Below, piece after piece: positions 11,933-12,741 of a stretch of DNA of 12,741 nt (position 1 is the first letter of the stretch; each line of letters begins with the position of its first letter). The notes beneath the pieces were generated by a model. That model saw only the letters and a program-made list of their open reading frames with translations, searched no databases and was not told the origin of the DNA. Where the stretch lies: assembly GCA_039029915.1 (NCBI GenBank), contig JBCCFD010000214.1:1-12741 (forward strand), read 5' to 3'. The stretch is from QQUD01 sp039029915 (GTDB lineage Bacteria; Chloroflexota; Anaerolineae; Promineifilales; Promineifilaceae). Both the position numbers and the translations under genes were made by a program.

Positions 11933-12741
11933 ATGATTCCAAAAAACAAACGCGTTCAGGCGGAAGATTTATATAAATTTGAAACGCTAGCCGGTTGTGA
12001 ACTGTCGCCAAACGGCCGTTTTGTGTTCACATCCATCAATCGCGTCGATGCCAAAACTGAAAAAAAGTATGCCAACCTGTGGCGGTTTGACACATCGCGC
12101 AATGCCCCCCGTCAGTTCACATTTGGCAATCAAACCGATACCATGCCCAAATTTTCACCAGATGGAGCACAGCTTGCTTTTTTATCAAATCGGGGTGGTT
12201 TAAAGCGGAGCCAAATTTTCCTCATGCATTTAGATGGGGGTGAAGCGAGGCAGTTAACAAAAATAGACGGCCGTATTGGCGATATCCACTGGTTTCCAAA
12301 TGGCAAAACATTACTCTGCCAAGTGCGCAACATAGACGCCGATGTACTTGCTCGGGAGCAAGATGAACAAAAGAAAAAGTTGGGCATTCCTGAGCGACAC
12401 ATCACGCGCGTCATGTACAAATTTGATGGCGAAGGGTATTTACCGAAGGAACAGTGGCACATTTGGGCGGTTGATGTCAAAACGGGCAAAGCCAAACAGC
12501 TTACTGAGGGGATGGAGGTCGGAGAGCGTAGTGCAGTTGTATCACCAAGCGGCACCGAAATCGCTTACATCACGAATCTCAGCGAAAATCCCGATTTTCA
12601 TCCAGAAAAGCAATCTATTTGCATCATGCCCGCTGCAGGTGGTGACCCCAGCGTCTTGCCAACCCCTGATGGGGATATTGGTCAATTGGCTTATTCACCG
12701 GATGGAAACTGGCTGGCATATTACGGCCGTACCGGCCGGGG
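11933..12741 (+). CDS. S9 family (prolyl oligopeptidase-type) peptidase, N-terminal propeller, partial
   Basis: An open frame of 269 codons runs off the window end. The visible part is a beta-propeller built from WD40-like/PD40 blades: LSPNGRFVF, FSPDGAQLAFLSNR, FPNGKTLLC, VSPSGTEIAYITN and YSPDGNWLAYYG, spaced as in acylaminoacyl-peptidase and dipeptidyl-peptidase relatives. There is a charged insertion (DVLAREQDEQKKK) followed by ERHITRVMYKFDGEGYLP, a stretch typical of bacterial S9 peptidases. The Ser-Asp-His hydrolase domain would lie beyond 12741, so activity cannot be checked. A TolB-like propeller without a hydrolase domain is the alternative, but the MYKFDGEGY region favours S9. No signal peptide is seen, so a cytoplasmic location is likely. 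It has its own strong ribosome binding site and follows repeat copy 3. Confidence 0.85.
   Translation, partial: MIPKNKRVQAEDLYKFETLAGCELSPNGRFVFTSINRVDAKTEKKYANLWRFDTSRNAPRQFTFGNQTDTMPKFSPDGAQLAFLSNRGGLKRSQIFLMHLDGGEARQLTKIDGRIGDIHWFPNGKTLLCQVRNIDADVLAREQDEQKKKLGIPERHITRVMYKFDGEGYLPKEQWHIWAVDVKTGKAKQLTEGMEVGERSAVVSPSGTEIAYITNLSENPDFHPEKQSICIMPAAGGDPSVLPTPDGDIGQLAYSPDGNWLAYYGRTGR

Larger units (their letters stand above)
179..12730. repeat. dispersed palindrome ACGGCCGT, 25 copies (HIP1-like)
   Basis: Copies start at 179, 538, 1757, 2877, 3367, 4548, 5004, 5400, 5946, 6077, 6225, 6369, 7599, 8237, 8653, 8764, 9481, 9745, 9779, 10051, 10523, 11328, 12012, 12267 and 12723. Fifteen are the full 10-mer AACGGCCGTT. 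Of 31 CGGCCG hexamers I found, 25 have the A and T flanks; the exceptions are near 3591, 5506, 6310, 6793, 9521 and 12733. All 25 lie in genes on both strands, but only about 8 % of the window is noncoding, so absence there is not by itself significant. The coordinates given here span the set, not one continuous element. Confidence 0.93.

Noticed and set aside
12130..12555. Minus-strand open frame of 141 codons opposite the S9-like gene
   Set aside because: Serine- and cysteine-rich shadow of the propeller-coding strand; the sense frame has clear blade repeats and a good ribosome binding site.

Overview
The window suggests a mid-GC (roughly 46-48 % by eye) bacterium with TrmFO-type tRNA methylation, an HflX GTPase and an unusual two-gene acyl-CoA dehydrogenase unit. 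My best guess is a Chloroflexota lineage (Anaerolineae-like). That assignment is inference from the gene set and style; no rRNA or other phylogenetic marker is present.

Layout. Positions 111-9026 are all on the minus strand. Read in the direction of transcription they are trmFO and a soluble histidine kinase (1 nt apart), a hairpin, a DUF4139/MuiA-like protein, a 217-nt structured leader, then a compact operon. That operon is hflX, a 66-residue two-helix membrane protein overlapping the hflX stop, an M20-type metallopeptidase, a TatD-family metal hydrolase overlapping the peptidase stop, and a family 2 glycosyltransferase. Positions 9322-11654 on the plus strand hold two acyl-CoA dehydrogenase genes with a 4-nt overlap. 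From 11933 to the window end, also on the plus strand, is the beta-propeller part of a probable S9-type peptidase, cut off by the window edge.

Two repeat systems overlie this mostly housekeeping content. The octamer ACGGCCGT (mostly as AACGGCCGTT) occurs 25 times, about one per 510 bp against roughly 0.2 expected by chance. All copies lie inside genes and more than half are read as Thr-Ala-Val. It resembles the cyanobacterial HIP1 palindrome in behaviour but has a different sequence. Separately, an element of about 115 bp is present three times (1-114, 9193-9308, 11773-11887 inverted). It has TTAAGTG/CACTTAA ends and two internal hairpins around a central CCTCGAGG. The two hairpins carry compensatory differences, so each remains paired. 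One copy ends in the stop codon of the glycosyltransferase gene, another runs into the ribosome binding site of the first acyl-CoA dehydrogenase, and copies 2 and 3 bracket the dehydrogenase pair as inverted repeats.

Functionally, the dehydrogenase pair looks like an obligate heteromer, because catalytic and FAD-contact motifs are split between the subunits. The hflX operon has a promoter-like site and stable stem-loops in its leader, and probably starts translation at an AUU codon.
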